Source of the DNA: Tipula vernalis
Lineage: Eukaryota > Arthropoda > Insecta > Diptera > Tipulidae
NCBI GenBank assembly: GCA_958295665.1
Contig: OY282560.1
Location: 185,923,561 to 185,987,560, forward strand
Direction of reading: 5' to 3'
Length of the DNA stretch: 64,000 nucleotides
Below are positions 1 through 10,130 of this stretch, one piece after another. The position numbers and the translations under genes were made by a program. A model generated the notes under the pieces. The model was not told where the DNA came from, ran no database searches, and saw only the letters and a program-made list of their open reading frames with translations. How positions within the stretch are numbered: position 1 is the stretch's first letter; every line of letters begins with the position of its first letter.

Positions 1-300
1 TGTATGAGAAATTTTATGACTGAAACCCCTTTCATTTTTTGGCTGAATTGTTTTTGACTGTACTCCCGGAGAACATTTTTGCTTGGAATTTCGTTTTAGT
101 TGTTTGGCGGAATCTCCTTTTCAAAAGGTATTTCAGTCAGAAATCCAAAAAGAATTCAAGTCAAAAAGTTTTGATTTGAATGCCTTTTTAGTTTATTGAT
201 CGAACTTCCATCTGAAAAGGCGTTTCAGTTTAAAACTGTTTTGACTGAGTCGCGTTTCATTTTTTGACTGAAATGTTTTTGACTGGAAGTCCCGGAGCCG
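1..300. repeat. Degenerate repeat rich in TTTTTGACTG words
   Basis: Two similar blocks of about 50 bases (about 25-75 and 247-299) share the order TTTCATTTTTTG, then GACTG, then CCCGGAG. Between them are diverged fragments with TTTCAGT words. It reads as a decayed dispersed or tandem repeat that probably continues beyond the left edge. I see no coding potential. Confidence 0.5.
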
Positions 301-1080
301 GGAGAATAGCACCCATGGTATATTTATATCAGTTCTCACGTCATCTTGCTTATATATTATTTGCCTGCATTGTCGCTTTATGCTTTGCCAGAAAACTGAC
401 CTGTTTTCGTCCCTGCCACGTGAAAACACATGCCCGTCTACTAATAAAATGTGAGTTCATTTATACATATGTATGTGCATAGGAAAGTATGTACTTTAGT
501 TAAAAAAATATTAAAATCTTAACAAACGGTAGTTGTTGTCATAAGTAAAAGTTTAAAATACCTTCGGTCGTAAGACATTCTATCAGTTAAATAAAAGATT
601 AAAACTGGTTCACCCTAGTCTGTTTTGGTCTACCTGTCACTTAGTACAGTAATGCAGAACTCTTTAAAAGCACTTCAGTTCAGGGGAATCATTAGGATAG
701 TAAGCTTCTACCTAGTCTTTTAATTTACCACATTCATAAATTCAGTTTATCTATGTTCTGTTCGTCCCCATATTTTCAAGGACTTGAATCTGCTACTTGG
801 ATTTTATGTAAATGACTTTCCAAGCCGACTACCTCTAGGCAGATCGATTGGCCAATGACTTTAATCCCTGATAGGCAATATTGCGTTCTGACTCTTTCGG
901 CTACTGTTATTTTTACGCTCGTTTTTAAGGTCAGTATTCTCCTCAGCTAACTGGTTTACACTGTAGGGTTTTCGTGATAGCCCTGGTGTTTCGGTGCCGA
1001 TAAAGGGTTTTCCATACTCTGGGATTTTTACTATATAAAGAGATCAAGAAATAGAGCTCCAACATATTCCTTCCGATCAA
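301..1080. other. No recognisable feature
   Basis: AT-rich sequence with only short chance ORFs. No splice-consistent exon, RNA gene or transposon motif was recognised. CATATGTATGTGC near 467 is the kind of word common in fly intergenic DNA. Confidence 0.4.
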
Positions 1081-1084
1081 AAGC

Positions 1085-1400
1085 GTATAAGCATTATAAG
1101 TTTATCATCTCTGCAAGAGCCATCTCAGTGCCTACACCTTCCCTAAATCCATACTGATAAGCATAGAAATATTCAGATTTATTCAATGATTTTAAAAAAA
1201 CAGATAAAGTAGAAATGAGTCAAATAACGGTATTATCTCGAATTTTAAAAATTGGCACAACTTTAGCAATTATTAGATGATTGGGAAATTCACCAGTTTC
1301 AAAAATTTGATTAATAAGTCTAGCCAGAATTTCAGAAAAAATTGAAGCATTACGTTTTGAAACCAAATTACGAATATTCTCTGGCCCACCACACTTATTA
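1085..1400 (-). pseudogene. Non-LTR retrotransposon RT relic, N-terminal part (inverted)
   Basis: On the minus strand the translation contains ARLINQIFETGEFP, IAKVVPIFK and, at the low-coordinate end, YQYGFREGVGTEMA. This is the order of the fingers and palm entry of jockey/CR1-type reverse transcriptases. One stop interrupts it. The next RT blocks of the same kind lie immediately to the right but on the plus strand (1485-1837), so the 5' half is inverted relative to the 3' half. It is a dead fragment; the exact clade is uncertain. Confidence 0.7.
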
Positions 1401-1484
1401 CTACTTTAATGGCAAATAACGTTGTATACTTCCAGGATCAGGATTCGAACGCAACATATTGAGTTTCTAAATGTTTCTATAGAA

Positions 1485-1837
1485 ATTATTTGAGACCATT
1501 AATCATAGATTACTTCTAGATACGAATTTCGTGCAATATCGTACAAATTAATCAGTGTAATATTCTCGATGTTAATTGTGGGGTTCTTGAAGGTAGTGTA
1601 CTAGGGCCATTATTGTTCCTGATATTTATTAATGACATTTCGTTTTTGCCCTTGATTGGACCTATAAATATGTTTGCAGATGATTCTGCAGTTATCTACG
1701 AAACTAAGGTTCCTTCTATTATAATTGATAATATGGAACCTGACATGAAACGAAATTTACGATCACTCTTGCAGTCGAATACTCGAGTAAATCCGCTGAA
1801 TACGGTAAATACATTTACCTTTTTTTATGGAGGGTAA
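1485..1837 (+). pseudogene. Non-LTR retrotransposon RT relic, catalytic part
   Basis: The plus-strand translation gives VQINQ, GVLEGSVLGPLLFLIFINDI and then MFADDSAVIY, which are the RT blocks around the catalytic FADD motif of non-LTR elements. The recognisable part ends near 1837. There is no RNase H or recognisable 3' tail. With the inverted piece at 1085-1400 it makes up most of one RT domain. Confidence 0.75.
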
Positions 1838-1849
1838 AAGAAATAATAA

Positions 1850-4800
1850 AAGAAAGTAAATGTTTCACGGTTAGATACTTTTGGGATTAAAACAATATTT
1901 ATTTTATTTTAACCTCCAAAACATTTTTGCAGCACGTTCTTTTTTTCGTCCGTCTCTTCTGCTAATTTCGATCTGACTGTTTTCTTCCACTTTTAACATG
2001 GCGTCGCTTGTTTACCATTTTGTTGATATTTTTATTGTAGGTTGTAGGTTTCTGAGAAGAAAAAATGCGTAATTTAACAAAAACAAAAACGAACACTAAA
2101 AGTCAATATTTAAGGAAAGTAGAGGAATCATGAAAATTTTACAACTCGAGATTTTAACGGAAATGGTCATCTTCCACTCTGGCCATTTCTATAAATTGTC
2201 TGTACTTTTGTGTGTGTGGATGGCTGTGTGCTCTCTAACTCAAAAACTAATACATCTAGAATTATGAAATTTTGAATTTAGATGTTATATTATGTGGAGA
2301 TGTGCACCTATATTTTGGTTACGATCGGACAGGGAATCTTGAGGCTCCCGTGCCAATTATTTTAAAACTGACCGTGACACATGACGTCACACCTCTTAAA
2401 TCAAACTTAGGAATTTGGAAATGTATACATTTTCTTAGCTTCGGTAGCAACATTTCAACGAAAATTTGAAAGTGGTTGCGGTCCGGGGCCAACGGGATCC
2501 AATACAAAATTTTGAAAAGTGACGTGAAAATCCCTAATTGCCTAATGCTAGTAAAAGTTTTAAAATATTTTACGTTTGGCGACAATAATTTATATTTGGG
2601 TGAGTGAGCTCCCATCAAATATTTTTAATACTTTAAGTCTAATATTTGTCTAATATTCTGAAATTTAGACTTTCATAGTAAAATAAAATTGGATATTTTG
2701 CACACAATCATTTGGTGTCCAAGATATTAAAGTGACAAATTTTTGGTGCTAGAGTTTGAATCTTGGTGTTGTAGGTCGTTATTGGTTTTCAATGTATATC
2801 AAGAAACTCTTTTATAAGAAAGTCGGGTGTTGGCATCAACATAAAACCACATATTTCTTTTATTGTTTTCTAATGTCGAATTTAGAATAAACTAACAATG
2901 CTTTATGTACCATTTTGGACGAGTACAACAAAGGTCGAAATGATATCGATGGATCTTAAACGGAGAAATGTGAGAATATTTAGATTAAGAGGTTTATCTA
3001 TTGTGAGCAAATAATAGTTGCCTAACTGTGTTGTGTGACGCGGAACCAAATTTAAATATGAGTTCGGTAACATAATTCTGGAACCTTCGACCTATAATGT
3101 CGATCACACTAATTACCTCACTTACAGTTTAACTCTTTATTTATAATTTGTATTTACATCAGTCGATCATGAATATATATGTAAGTCTGTATTTATCATA
3201 TGCTCCAGCTCACATACAAATGAATCTGATAATTATAATTCCAACAAATCAGATTAATTTCAAAATCAAGTATGTGTATTCGTACTAAGAATTCTTTATT
3301 TTATCTTTTCTATTTACATTAATAATTACGTATGTGACGTCAAAAGTAAATGTATATTTATTGTACCATAAGAGGTATATAAATCACTCATTGTAAATAT
3401 ATGTATGTATGTACGAACAATAAGAAAGATCATTACTATTTATTGAGAAACTATTTCCAATGCCAATGGTGTGTTATATATTGTATGTACCAAATTCAAA
3501 CTAAGTCATCGTTGGTTTAATGTTTGCATCGTTTATACACCGAGAGCCGGTTTAAGTATTAGATTTACATATAATTATACATTAGTTCCAGAAATTTATT
3601 TTACATATTTAGAAAACATTGAACAGAATTAAGAATATTTAATATTTGTTGTTATTAATACAAAAATAAAATAAAATTAAGATTAAAACAACGCGGTAAA
3701 CTTGAAATTTTTATGTAAAGTCATTCCCCGTGCACGTCTTAATAGCGGTGATTCAATTGCTTAAGTATAAAAATTCTAGTAAACACATTTTTGTTGGCTA
3801 CATATTAACGCCCGCCAATAAAGAAGTAGAGCAATGAATTTATTTATATTATTGAGATACAGTGAACAAAACTATCTAATCACTTAGCCGAAGACAACCT
3901 ACAATAAATTTTAATAATTATTAATTTTTTTTTGGATTTGTACTTAAATTTTAATGGAAAGACTTTAATTATCTGTTATAAGAGAAATAACACACATGTA
4001 CGTACATTTATAGGTACAAACTGGTTCTTTGTATTGGAGTATACAACACCAAACTATTTCTAAAAAAATACATTAAACTGGTTTAAGTTAATTTGCGTTA
4101 CTTAAAATTATATGTATCGTTCAGCTTTAAAGATTAGAGAGCAGCTCATACGTATGTATTATAAAGAAATTTAAAATTCAAAGAAATTAGAATGAAATTG
4201 TGGAATTCCACCTTATTCCCAATTATTGAGTTCAATTGTAATAAACGTTGGTTAAGATTAATTAAAAAATGTATAAAGGTTACAACCAAATGTAGGGCAA
4301 GTTTACTAGTAAAAGTTCTCTCAACATTATTTTCTTGTAACGATATAGGTCAAGATTGTGTTAATTAATTAATTTTGTTGAATCATATAAACCAGTGAAT
4401 TCCTGATCTTTGTTTAGTGAAACATATAATTTTCTTTAATCCTTTTGCCTTCTAATTTACGCTAAATATAAGTATTCACCTGAGAGCTACTCTCGAGAGT
4501 TCAATTATTCGCAATGGATCAACAACCAGCCCATTTGGCTTTGTTTCGTTAAGAGCTGTTTTTAAAATAATTATCCATTTCAAGCAATCGAAGAAAGAAT
4601 TGATAAACGGGAGGAAATCAGTAAACCGGCAATTTCAGAGGAGCAAATTAAAGTGGCTAAATAGAAATAATGAATATTATAAGTTACCTTCTAAAATACC
4701 AAAACCATCTATACAAATGGCAGAGTATCCACATAGGATTTACAAACAAACAAAAAAACAAGTTTCTTTACAATATTTGTAGAGCACAACTTTCACAGTT

Positions 4801-4859
4801 TTTTATCAGTTTTGAAATTTTCCCCCAAAAAGTGTTTTCTGGCAACCAGGGATAGGGCA
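1850..4859. other. AT-rich intergenic DNA without recognised genes
   Basis: About 3 kb with chance ORFs only. Around 2200-2420 there is a TGTGTGTGTGG run and a locally more GC-balanced stretch, perhaps an old repeat. Words such as ATGTATGTATGTACG occur near 3400. I could not assign any family, RNA gene or conserved exon. Confidence 0.4.
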
Positions 4860-4899
4860 TGGATAATTAATCTGTTTCCGAACAAAACGAAAAACGATT

Positions 4900-5230
4900 A
4901 ATTGATCATTTTTAGACCGATTAATCGTTTACCATAAGTTATACCTTACTTTAGTTGAATTTCTGAAATATTACCAATTAGGATGTAACTTGGCTATTTC
5001 TCAGCCGATTACGATAAAATTTGTCAGGTACAATGGGAATGGGATTCTAAAATGATTTTTACATGGAGTTCTGCAATGTGGCGAATTAGGATAGAACTCG
5101 GCTATTTTTCAACCGATTTTGGTGAAATTCGGCAGGTACAATGAAAATGGCATTTTAAAATGCTGTTTAGATGAAGTTTTGGGCTAGGTTTCCGAAAACA
5201 TCTATTAACGGTTAGTTATAGATTTTTCAA
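4900..5230. repeat. Diverged tandem duplication (~100 bp unit)
   Basis: Two adjacent blocks (about 4982-5085 and 5089-5190) align base by base with many substitutions. Each carries a CGGCTATTT or TGGCTATTT word, a CCGATT word, GAAATT/AAAATT, CAGGTACAATG and a TCTAAAATG/TTTAAAATG word. Related words recur at about 8880-8990. It is a repeat of unknown family, with no coding potential seen. Confidence 0.5.
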
Positions 5231-6261
5231 CCGATTAATTGTTTACGTTATACATACATGACAATCTAAATACATCGCAGCATGGCTGAAGGAGAAACAA
5301 AACAAATATTTAAATTCAATCCTAGTCAATGCAATTAATTTATAAAATACACATATGCATAAGTAGTAATATTTCAAATTTTCGTAATATAATTAAGTAT
5401 TAAACTTAATTAGTTGGACACAAAGAAATTGTAATTTAATAAAGTAAATTCACAAATTCTAAATAAATGGGCTATCATACAAAAATAGGTGTTAATTATA
5501 TTTTTTTTAAAAGGTATCCATGTAAAAAGCACAGTTTAACCAATGTTTCATCATTCAATGATGTTCGTAATTTTGTCACAAACAACCCCGCGCCACTGAA
5601 GCATCTTTCTGCCTTAACTGATGTTGGTGGAATGGTCAATAACGCATTTTATATTTTATCAAGTAAATCAGTGCTAATTTTGCTGTGTTCGAAAACCATC
5701 ATTTCCCTTTTTTATCGACTAATTTATTCGATAAGCTTGTGGTTAAAGATATTGGGTTTTTTTACTTCTTAGAGAGAAATTGCTGTAATTCATCGGCTTT
5801 TGAGTATTTAATTTTTTTATTTTCCACTTCATCACTATCATTGAAGTCAGATTCATCTTCTGCGTCTCAGACAGTTGAACATTTTAACATTAATCGATCC
5901 GATATGTCTTTAGCAGTATTGGCCAGTTCTTTCTTTCTTGGTCGCTTGAAAACAAAATTTCTTTCAGATAAAGACCAAAGATACGAGATCGGATCTTCCA
6001 AATATGGAAATCCCTCTAAATTTATGTTTCTTCTTTCATTAATTCTTGAACTGTAGAAGAATTGTCCTAGATCAGTTCCTTTAATTTACGTATTAAAAAT
6101 TTAAAAATTTTGTTTTCCTTTGACAAATTGCAGTCTTTTCTACCTAACGCCAAATAACTCACTTCAATTGTTTCTAAAGCTTCAACCAATTGTGAAATCA
6201 AAATTAGCTCATTTTTACTAGGAAAGATATGTTCAATTGTTAAGTCCGTTAAAACTTTTAA

Positions 6262-7820
6262 AATTAAAAACGCTAATGAAAGTCATCGTTTACGTGAAGG
6301 TAGACCGAAAAAATTTGAAGATAAAAAATTGCAAGCATTATTGGATGAAGACAACACACAAACGCAACAAGAATTAGCAGAAGCATTGAATGTTGATCAA
6401 TCCGTTGTCAGTAGACTTCGACATGGGATGGGGATGATTCAAAAATTTGGAAATTGGATAACACATGAATTAACCGAAAGGCAGATGGAATGTCGAAAAA
6501 TCACTTCTGAAATGCTTCTTCAAAGAGAACAAAGAAAGGGTTTCTGCATCGACTGGTGACTGGAGAAGAAAATTGATTTACTTCGAAAATCCTAAACGTA
6601 AAAAAAGCTTGGGTAAAGGCTGGTGAAGCTTATTCATCAGAGCCAAAGCAAAATGTTCATTGTGGTAAGGTTATGCTCTGTATTTGGTGGGATATGAAAG
6701 GCGTTGTATATTACGAGCTACTGAAACCTTCTGAAACGATTAATGGCGAAGTCTACCCATGGCAATTAATACGTTTGAGGCAAACTGTTCAAGATTATCG
6801 ACCAGAATGATAGAATAGACACAATAAACTGATTTTGCAGCGTGCAAGAGTGGTTAAAACCTGCCTAGAAGGGCATAGGGGTCAATTCTCAGTGTTTTCA
6901 GTGAGAAATATAGTATACATTAGAAGGAAAAATTGTCGTCAAAATCTTTTCATATGAACAAAACTTTCTCACCGACCATTTTGGTCGTGAGAACATAATA
7001 GATATGGTAATAAAATTCTATAAAAACTAAATTTGTATTTTTAGCATTAAATGTGCATTGAAACTATAGTATGGATTCAGTTTAAATTTAACTAATAAGT
7101 AAATCTATTAAAAACTATTGCGTTTATTTAAGAAAAGACTCCAAATAATTAATTTAGTTAAGTTTTAAAAACAATTTGGTCATTTTTATATTTTAGTTTA
7201 TATTTTGACAGGCAATGACGAAAGCTGATTAACTAGATCTACTTTATCATTTATTTAGCTAATATTTAAACCAATTGCCGTATTACCTAGCGGAAATTTA
7301 TATGAAACTCGATAAAATGTCTGTTTACAGTATAGCTTACTAAGAAAACAACTTATTCAGCGTTTTTTCTCCATTCTTTTTCATTTGGCCATTGAGAATC
7401 GCTTAGTGTGGTTGTGTGAAATGTTATAAACGAAAAAGACTTGATGCAAACAAAATGGAAACATTTTTCTCATTAGGTTTTTTCATACAATGAGAATTGA
7501 TCCCCAGAACTGGAAAGTTTTCTCGCACCCGCCATATTTGCCAGACATATATCCTTCAGATTACTGTTTATTCCGGCCGATGCAGTGGGCCCTTTAAGAC
7601 GTACGTTATGAAAGTATCAAAAATTGGCTTGACGGAATGGATCGCTTCAAAAGACGACGACTTTTTCAAAAAGGGAATCCGTGAATTTCCTAAAAGAAGG
7701 GTGAAGATTGTAGCTTCTGATGGAGCATACTTTGAATAATGTACCACTTTTATATATGTACTAGCTACATAAACATGTAATTTTAAACAAAAAACGAAAC
7801 TTACTTTTACATATAGCCAA
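6262..7820 (+). mobile_element. Mariner relic inside the hAT element
   Basis: The plus strand encodes a DD34D mariner of the mellifera/cecropia kind in pieces. The HTH region (GRPKKFEDKKLQALLDED ... QQELAEALNVDQ) runs into GNWITHELTER; after frameshifts come a GE-ENW block, WVKAGEA and VMLCIWWDMKGVVYYELLKP. The distal part (HPPY-PDI-PSDY-LFR and the closing ASDGAYFE) resumes at 7500-7738. A decayed right inverted end lies at about 7795-7820, followed by TA. The left end and the first ~60 codons are missing. An unassigned ~600-bp block separates the two halves. Confidence 0.7.
6890..7495. other. Unassigned insertion splitting the mariner relic
   Basis: AT-rich DNA between the mariner DNAR-like block (about 6840-6885) and its HPPY block (7500 on). 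It begins after a CATAGGGGTC word and contains a small hairpin near 6967-6995 (TTCTCACCGACC against GGTCGTGAGAA). No terminal repeat or protein motif was found. It may be a small insertion or a rearrangement. Confidence 0.4.
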
Positions 7821-8350
7821 TATTTCAACAGCTTTCGTTGCTGGCATTGATCCTTCAATTCGTATCATTCCTGATCCGAAGATAATATCCTTAGAATTAA
7901 TGTTAAGGCACATATAACGATGGTTACGTTTTGATGTCCACTCATCTAACGTTAAAGAGAAACGATCCTGAGCTTCAATTTTAGACTTTATCTTATTTTT
8001 GAGGACTTCTTCTGAGGCTACTCTGCATACTGCATTACAGCTTCTTTAATACCCTTCGCATCAAGAGTATCTTTAAGCCTTGCGCTGTCCATCCCTTTTG
8101 AATTTCATTGCTATTGGCAAGAGTAGCAAATGATATTCTATCCTAAAGTAAATTTGGTTCGGAAAAAATGAGAATTTTTTTTCTGAATCTGAAATGTTTT
8201 GTCTTTGACCTGATATTGAAGGCGCACCGCTTTAAATAAATTATGTTTCTGTTTCATATGCTATCTGTAGGATGTTGTGGTTTGATACACTTTAAATGTA
8301 TTATTGCAAATAAATTTTTGTTCATGAATAAATGGATCCAAACTTCAAAC

Positions 8351-9229
8351 TTTTTACTGGAACCCAGTTACTGTTTTTAATTTCTTTATCTGTTCGTGGC
8401 TATAATATTATTTGCTTAATTTTTATTTTTAAAACTTACCTTAGGAAAAGCTAATACATTCAAAATCAATTTATCTGTATTTTAAATATAAAGTTAATCG
8501 TTTAACCGATGTGAATCGTATTCAATTCTCAACTCATTGACAGTAACAGCAAAGCAATAGCTGCATTTCTCGATATTTGATATGATCCGGAACAAATCAT
8601 GTTTCATGAAATGACACAGAAATGCGAAATGCTACTCCGATCAAAATTTTGATCATAAAACCAAAAATGTATGTTATTTTTGTTGTTGCTTTCAATGTAA
8701 ATTTTGATTTGATTCGGATCCCTGTGCGTCAAGAAATGCGGCTAATGTAAGAAATAGAGACAGAAAAACCGTATTACAAAAAAAAGGAAGTAAAAAATAA
8801 CAACTCGTAGTCTCACAGAAGTCCTCTTTCCAAATTGTAATTGTGTTGTAAACTGATTTTTGGATAAACTTATTTCTTAACCGATTATAGTGAAATTTTA
8901 CATGCGCGACGAAAGTGGAATCCTGAAATCGTTTTTGGATAATGTCAAATTTCACTAAAATCGATTAAGAATTAGCCAAGTTCCATCATATTTGGCCATA
9001 TTTCAAAACTTCCGATTTTCGTTTATCTTTACAAGGACACCTGTATCATTAAAACCTATGCAGTACTTTTCAAATTAAAGCAATCATAATAAAATGCGAT
9101 GTTTCGGTGAAAACAATTGGCGCGCTGAAATCTCCTTTATAACATCACGTTGACCGATATTTGCCATCAGTCACTTATCAGACGTTGACCTGAACAAATC
9201 TCTACCAGTTCATTCGTTGTTTCCTCAAA
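8351..9229. other. No recognisable gene; old repeat words
   Basis: AT-rich DNA with chance ORFs. Positions 8870-8990 carry words (AACCGATTATAGTGAAATT and TTTCACTAAAATCGATTAAG facing each other) related to the duplication at 4.9-5.2 kb. Nothing else is recognised. Confidence 0.4.
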
Positions 9230-9232
9230 ATC

Positions 9233-9500
9233 ATGGATGCTATTCCAAAAAAGCCGCACAAGTTGTTGCTTTATAGCAAGAAGGACGTTATCAATGAGAA
9301 GTCGCTTGTCAGCGAAACATGATCCAATCTGCAATCTCAAGATTATCCAGAAGGTTTTAAGAAACTGTTACCTTCAATTGGAGATCACATACCAACCGGT
9401 ATCGGTATACATCTGAGAGGGATGGTCGATTTACCTAACTTCACTGCAAAATCGCCATCTAAATCTAATTATCTAAATTTTTACTTTAAATGGTAATACA
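9233..9500 (+). pseudogene. Tc1-type (IS630) transposase N-terminal relic
   Basis: Starting near an ATG at 9234, the frame-shifted translation gives IQSAISRLSRRF, ETVTFNWR and SERDGRFT. These match the helix-turn-helix and linker of insect Tc1-like transposases (the family pattern has SAISRL, a GTF-R block and a T-ERDDRF block). Only the DNA-binding end survives. There are stops and at least one frameshift; no terminal repeat was seen. Confidence 0.6.
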
Positions 9501-9648
9501 GTTCTGGTTTAGTAATGAAAAATAATATGTTGTAAGTGACCTTCTGCTACTGTACGGCGAGCTATCATTATTTTAACAAAATTTAATGCTGGTATAACCG
9601 CGGCTCAATTTTTTGAATAAAATAATTAATATTCTCCTTTATATACCT

Positions 9649-9851
9649 GCACCCTGATTCTATAAAAAATAAGATAATGTGTAAATGGGTAAACTTGTGA
9701 AAAGCAAAGCTTACTTTTATGAGTTTGGAATTTTTCGATATTATTTTAGTAGTAAGTCAAACCGAGAAATTGCAAACTCATAAAAGTAAGCTTTGCTTTT
9801 CACAAGTTTACCCATTTACACATTATCTTTTTTTTTATAGAATCAGGGTGC
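9649..9851. repeat. Foldback (hairpin) element with ~77-bp arms
   Basis: The left arm (9649-9725) and right arm (9774-9851) are almost exact reverse complements, starting GCACCCTGATTC and ending GAATCAGGGTGC around a ~48-base loop. The only clear difference is in an A/T tract. It lies at the 3' end of the minus-strand transposase relic that follows. It is either a small foldback MITE or an inverted duplication of the relic's end, and the high arm identity implies a recent origin. Confidence 0.85.
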
Positions 9852-10130
9852 TGTGGATCGTTGGCATATAGACTTTTGCCTTCAAATAGCCGAACGAAAA
9901 AATAGAAACGTTCGCGCGAAAGATCAATTGTTTCTTTTGCTGTAGGACATGTGGCACCGTTCTGCTGAAACCACATATTCTGGACATCCGTACATTCTAA
10001 TTCGGTAAACAAAAAATTCGTAATCATATTCCGATAATGAGGTCCACTTACAGTAATAGCAATCAAAGCTTCATTATCAAAAAAATACGGTCCGATTACT
10101 CCACCAGCCATTCCTTTGGAAAAAGGAACA
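9837..10130 (-). pseudogene. Tc1/mariner-superfamily (IS630, DDE_3-type) transposase fragment
   Basis: The minus-strand ORF reads AGGVIGPYFFDNEA, VSGPHYRNMITNFL, then MWFQQNGATC-TAKETIDL-RERF. This is the central catalytic segment of a common insect IS630-type transposase, where the usual QQDGATCHTA carries the second catalytic Asp. Here that residue is Asn (QQN), so the segment is dead. At its upstream end it is joined directly to a jockey-like RT fragment near 10130. The downstream end runs into the foldback. Confidence 0.75.

Larger units (their letters stand above)
5496..8350 (-). mobile_element. hAT transposase relic, split by a mariner relic
   Basis: Read on the minus strand in several frames. 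A BED-like zinc finger (C-NTFK ... HMKQKH, about 8330-8220) is followed by a transposase core segment (DRFSLTLDEWTSK-like, then SGMIRIEGSMPATKAVEIL, about 8000-7830). A middle segment (SQLVEALETIEV ... ALGRKDCNL, about 6270-6050) and the C-terminal hAT dimerisation region (PPTSVKAERCFSGAGLFVTK ... LVKLCFLHG, 5690-5496) follow. The block between 6262 and 7820 is a plus-strand mariner. About 250 residues expected between the flanking hAT segments are missing, so a deletion accompanied or followed the insertion. Many frameshifts and stops: inactive. Confidence 0.75.

Noticed and set aside
5467..6056. Plus-strand ORFs of about 100-120 codons
   Set aside because: The opposite strand carries the recognisable hAT dimerisation and core motifs, so these are shadows.
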